Shown in pieces: positions 61,841-64,000 of a stretch of 64,000 bases of DNA. Each line of letters opens with the position of its first letter. Position 1 is the stretch's first letter. This DNA comes from Pezizomycotina sp. ARF18. Lineage: Eukaryota > Ascomycota. The stretch covers positions 95,333 to 159,332 of the forward strand of contig AZLU01000084.1 of NCBI GenBank assembly GCA_002224055.1, given 5' to 3'. The notes beneath the pieces were generated by a model. The model was not told the DNA's origin, did not search any database, and saw only the letters and a list, made by a program, of their open reading frames with translations. The position numbers and the translations under genes were made by a program.

Positions 61841-62443
61841 AAAGGCGCCGCAAGTTGCAAAGGGAATCCGGGAGATCCAATTTACGCGACTACTAGAACG
61901 GAGAATCCTTCACCAATGGCGAATCAACCGTGGATGATGCAAAGATAGTAAGACACGGTACAGCAGAGTTCTCGAATGCGAAAGGGAGATTCTTTACCTA
62001 CGAAGTGACGTCCGTCGCGGTCGTGGTTTGCTTTTCGGGATATGAGGTTCTTGTTTTGGTGCAGTTTTGGATTTTGAGGGAAGAGAACTTTTGTAATTAC
62101 TTAACTTAGTAGATTAGGGAGTTGATTTATCCTATCAACAAAGTACAGGGGAAGGGATCGGACAAAGTGGAACGATTTTCAGAATAGAACCAAAAAAAAA
62201 AAAAAAAAAAAAATAAGAGCTCTCAGAGATCTCTCTCTCAAGTCTGGCCAGATATTACCACTTTTTCTTTTTATCACTTGACAAGGTCCTCGTCAACGTT
62301 ACCTCACTAAGTACTGTATACCCGTATATAATTTTACCGTCACATCTAATTTATTTTTTTAGTATTAATCTAGGGATAATTTAAAAAGAAGTATAAGGCC
62401 CCTCCTTATTAGCTAATATATTAAAATTAAGTACCCCTAATAA
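61841..62443. other. Spacer between the RGG gene and the repeat region
   Basis: About 600 bp, probably promoter of the minus-strand RGG-rich gene on its left part, with an A22 run (62192-62213). AT content rises toward the right. No gene seen. Confidence 0.5.
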
Positions 62444-62445
62444 TA

Positions 62446-62495
62446 GAGACTCTGCGCAAATGTTGTTTGCAACAAATATTTGCTTTTTTGTGGCT
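62446..62495 (+). repeat. Left terminal inverted repeat of the MITE-like element
   Basis: Fifty bases containing a nested near-palindrome (gcaaatgttgtttgc, then gcaacaaatatttgc). Pairs with 63038-63086. Preceded by the TA dinucleotide. Confidence 0.8.
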
Positions 62496-63037
62496 CAACT
62501 TGCTTAATAATCAACAAAAAGTAAAAAACATTTGTTAATCTTGCAACAAAACAGCTATTTGTTGCAGATTTTTTCAAATCGTGATAAATAAACAAAATAT
62601 CTCAAATCTATTATTTTTTTAATAATTCGATAGATATATTATTATTATTATTTATAGCTAAAAAAATTATATAAAACTTAATAGATTATATAATATAAGC
62701 GTTTATTTTAAAGCTAATTTCTTTTAAATATAAACTGCACGCTATTATTATTGCACAGATTAATATATGTACTATTTCATGCTATTTTATTATCTTTTAA
62801 TATAATTATATCAAATTTTATTAAATTTTTATATAACAAATTTTGAAAAATAATTTAAATTGTAAAAAAATTATATTATAATTTTATATATTTTTAATTT
62901 ATAATTTTTATGGTCGGAAAGTTAAAAGTAAAAAAATTAAAAATAAAAATTTTTTGTTAGAGTATGCACGCTATATACGTGTTATTTTAATTAATTTGTG
63001 TAAAGTGTTTATAGCTCGATTGCAACAAAATTCTAAT

Positions 63038-63086
63038 AGCCACGAAAAAGCAAATATTTGTTGCAAACATATTTATGCAAAGTCTC
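63038..63086 (-). repeat. Right terminal inverted repeat of the MITE-like element
   Basis: Forty-nine bases that are the reverse complement of the left arm apart from one indel and a few transitions. Followed by TA and then a short C-run sequence. Confidence 0.8.
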
Positions 63087-63088
63087 TA

Positions 63089-64000
63089 AATGCCCCCCCT
63101 TTAAAAAATCTAAAAAAATAGATGAACCGGCCTCTAGATTAGTGTTTGACATCGGGCGGTTGGGTCGACCCGAGGGGGGGTATGATCCGCCTATGCCGGC
63201 TCGTCGGGTTAGAGAGGGTAACTCGACTCGACCTAGCGGGCGGCAGGCAGGTTAATCGGGTTACTAAATTTTTAAAAATAGTATTATATAATGCTAAGAT
63301 ACTAATATTTTATTTATTTTTTTTAATATTTTTTACTAATTTTTGTCAGGCGCATCCGGGCGTGCCATGCCGAATGGAGGCCTTCCTAGTTGCCATGGCC
63401 TGCCACTGGGCCCAATTGACAAAAGGTAGATGAGTGAACAAGCCACTTGTTCGCTGTAGGCACGCCGCACGCTACATAAGGTAGGTGAGAGACGGCACTG
63501 CACGCCAGCTGCGTGCAGCCTCTTGTAAGAGCCGCGCTGCCTTACATTTCTTTTATTAGTTTTATATTTTTTTAATATTTTATTAGTTTAGTTTAAGAAA
63601 TTACTAAATTTTAAGTAGGTTTTTATAAATTTAATAGTATTATAGTATTTACTAAGTAATCTTTATAGTTTTTTACTTAGATAATCTAAGTCTTTCTTAT
63701 TAATACTATACTATTATTAAACCTAACTCTTACAGAACTCTACAATATATAGAAAAGTATTAAAAATATAGGTAAAAATAGTAAAAAATAATAGGATAAA
63801 AATAATATAAAATTAAAAGTATAAGGGTATTGAGGGAAGTTAATCTACTTTATATATAGAGAGATCTTAGAAAAAGAAAAGTCTTAGTTATAAAAAGAGA
63901 AGTTTTATCGTGGGCTGTCGGGGCCCCGCGTCCAACCTTAAGAAGTTTTAGTTAGTGTTCGATCTCGCGCCAGACGGGACGGATTTGGGACCCTCTTTCT
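63089..64000. other. AT-rich DNA with GC-rich patches, probably decayed repeat
   Basis: Blocks of almost pure A/T (63270-63340, 63545-63890) alternate with GC-rich patches (63140-63260, 63340-63420, 63450-63545, 63905-64000). Such a mosaic is typical of repeats mutated by C-to-T change, or of a repeat boundary. Two small hairpins lie at 63436-63452 and 63498-63518. No open frame or transposase motif is visible, and the right side runs off the window. Confidence 0.5.

Larger units (their letters stand above)
62446..63086. mobile_element. MITE-like element with ~49-bp terminal inverted repeats and TA duplication
   Basis: The left end (62446-62495) begins gagactctgcgcaaatg and ends ttgtggct; the reverse complement of the right end (63038-63086) begins gagactttgcataaata and ends ttcgtggct. 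The two arms match over about 49 bp with one indel and a handful of substitutions. TA flanks both ends (62444-62445 and 63087-63088), as for Tc1/mariner/pogo-type elements. The 641-bp interior is extremely AT-rich and has no transposase frame, so it is non-autonomous. The core ttgcaacaaa (or its complement) recurs at 62467, 62541, 62558, 63020 and 63057. Substitutions between the arms are largely C/T and G/A, compatible with repeat-induced point mutation. Family assignment is inference. Confidence 0.8.

Noticed and set aside
1-62050. Mass pseudogenisation of the region
   Set aside because: Breaks are single-base losses, mostly in G/C runs of unrelated essential genes, while splice sites, downstream motifs and stop positions stay correct. 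Assembly error explains this better.

Overview
The window looks like nuclear DNA from a filamentous ascomycete (Pezizomycotina). The evidence is multi-exon genes with short GT..AG introns of about 50-125 nt, CTAAC-like branch sites, and fungal versions of Ufd4, Ysc84, Gpi11, Bna6, Lrp1 and Snx4. I see no operons, CRISPR arrays, rRNA or recognisable tRNA.

Layout. The left end holds the first codons of splicing factor CWC25 (minus), then long AT-rich spacers around a secreted double-psi beta-barrel protein (4.1-5.0 kb). From 7.8 to 18.5 kb lie two minus-strand genes: branched-chain 2-oxoacid dehydrogenase E1 alpha and the large HECT ubiquitin ligase Ufd4. From 21 to 30 kb come a Saf4/CCDC130-type splicing factor, an unnamed conserved fungal protein, the SYLF-SH3 protein Ysc84 and a ricin-B-type lectin. 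From 31 to 38 kb come quinolinate phosphoribosyltransferase, the GPI-anchor protein Gpi11/PIG-F and an F-box-like protein. From 38 to 44 kb, Snx4 and Ku70 are divergent, and Ku70 is convergent with an Arg/Ser-rich protein. From 46.7 to 57.3 kb are a small unknown protein, ketopantoate reductase, Lrp1/C1D, an Arp10-like actin, Exo5 and aspartate aminotransferase. A long Arg/Gly/Ser-rich protein fills 58.8 to about 61.8 kb. The right end is AT-rich repeat DNA with a MITE-like element (62,446-63,086, TA target duplication).

The genes are mostly housekeeping and do not form a pathway cluster. Loose themes are RNA processing (CWC25, Saf4, Lrp1, the SR-like protein), DNA repair (Ku70, Exo5), NAD/CoA/amino-acid metabolism (Bna6, PanE, E1 alpha, AAT) and actin/membrane traffic (Ysc84, Snx4, Arp10).

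The most important technical point is that nearly every conserved gene is broken by one-base frameshifts. Where I can place them against family motifs they are missing bases, mostly in G or C runs. Conserved residues continue directly in the next frame, so I read these as consensus errors in the assembly, not pseudogenes. Exon coordinates below come from splice sites and family motifs and ignore these shifts. I found no convincing undescribed system; the best non-coding candidates are the inverted-repeat element and the AT-rich right end.
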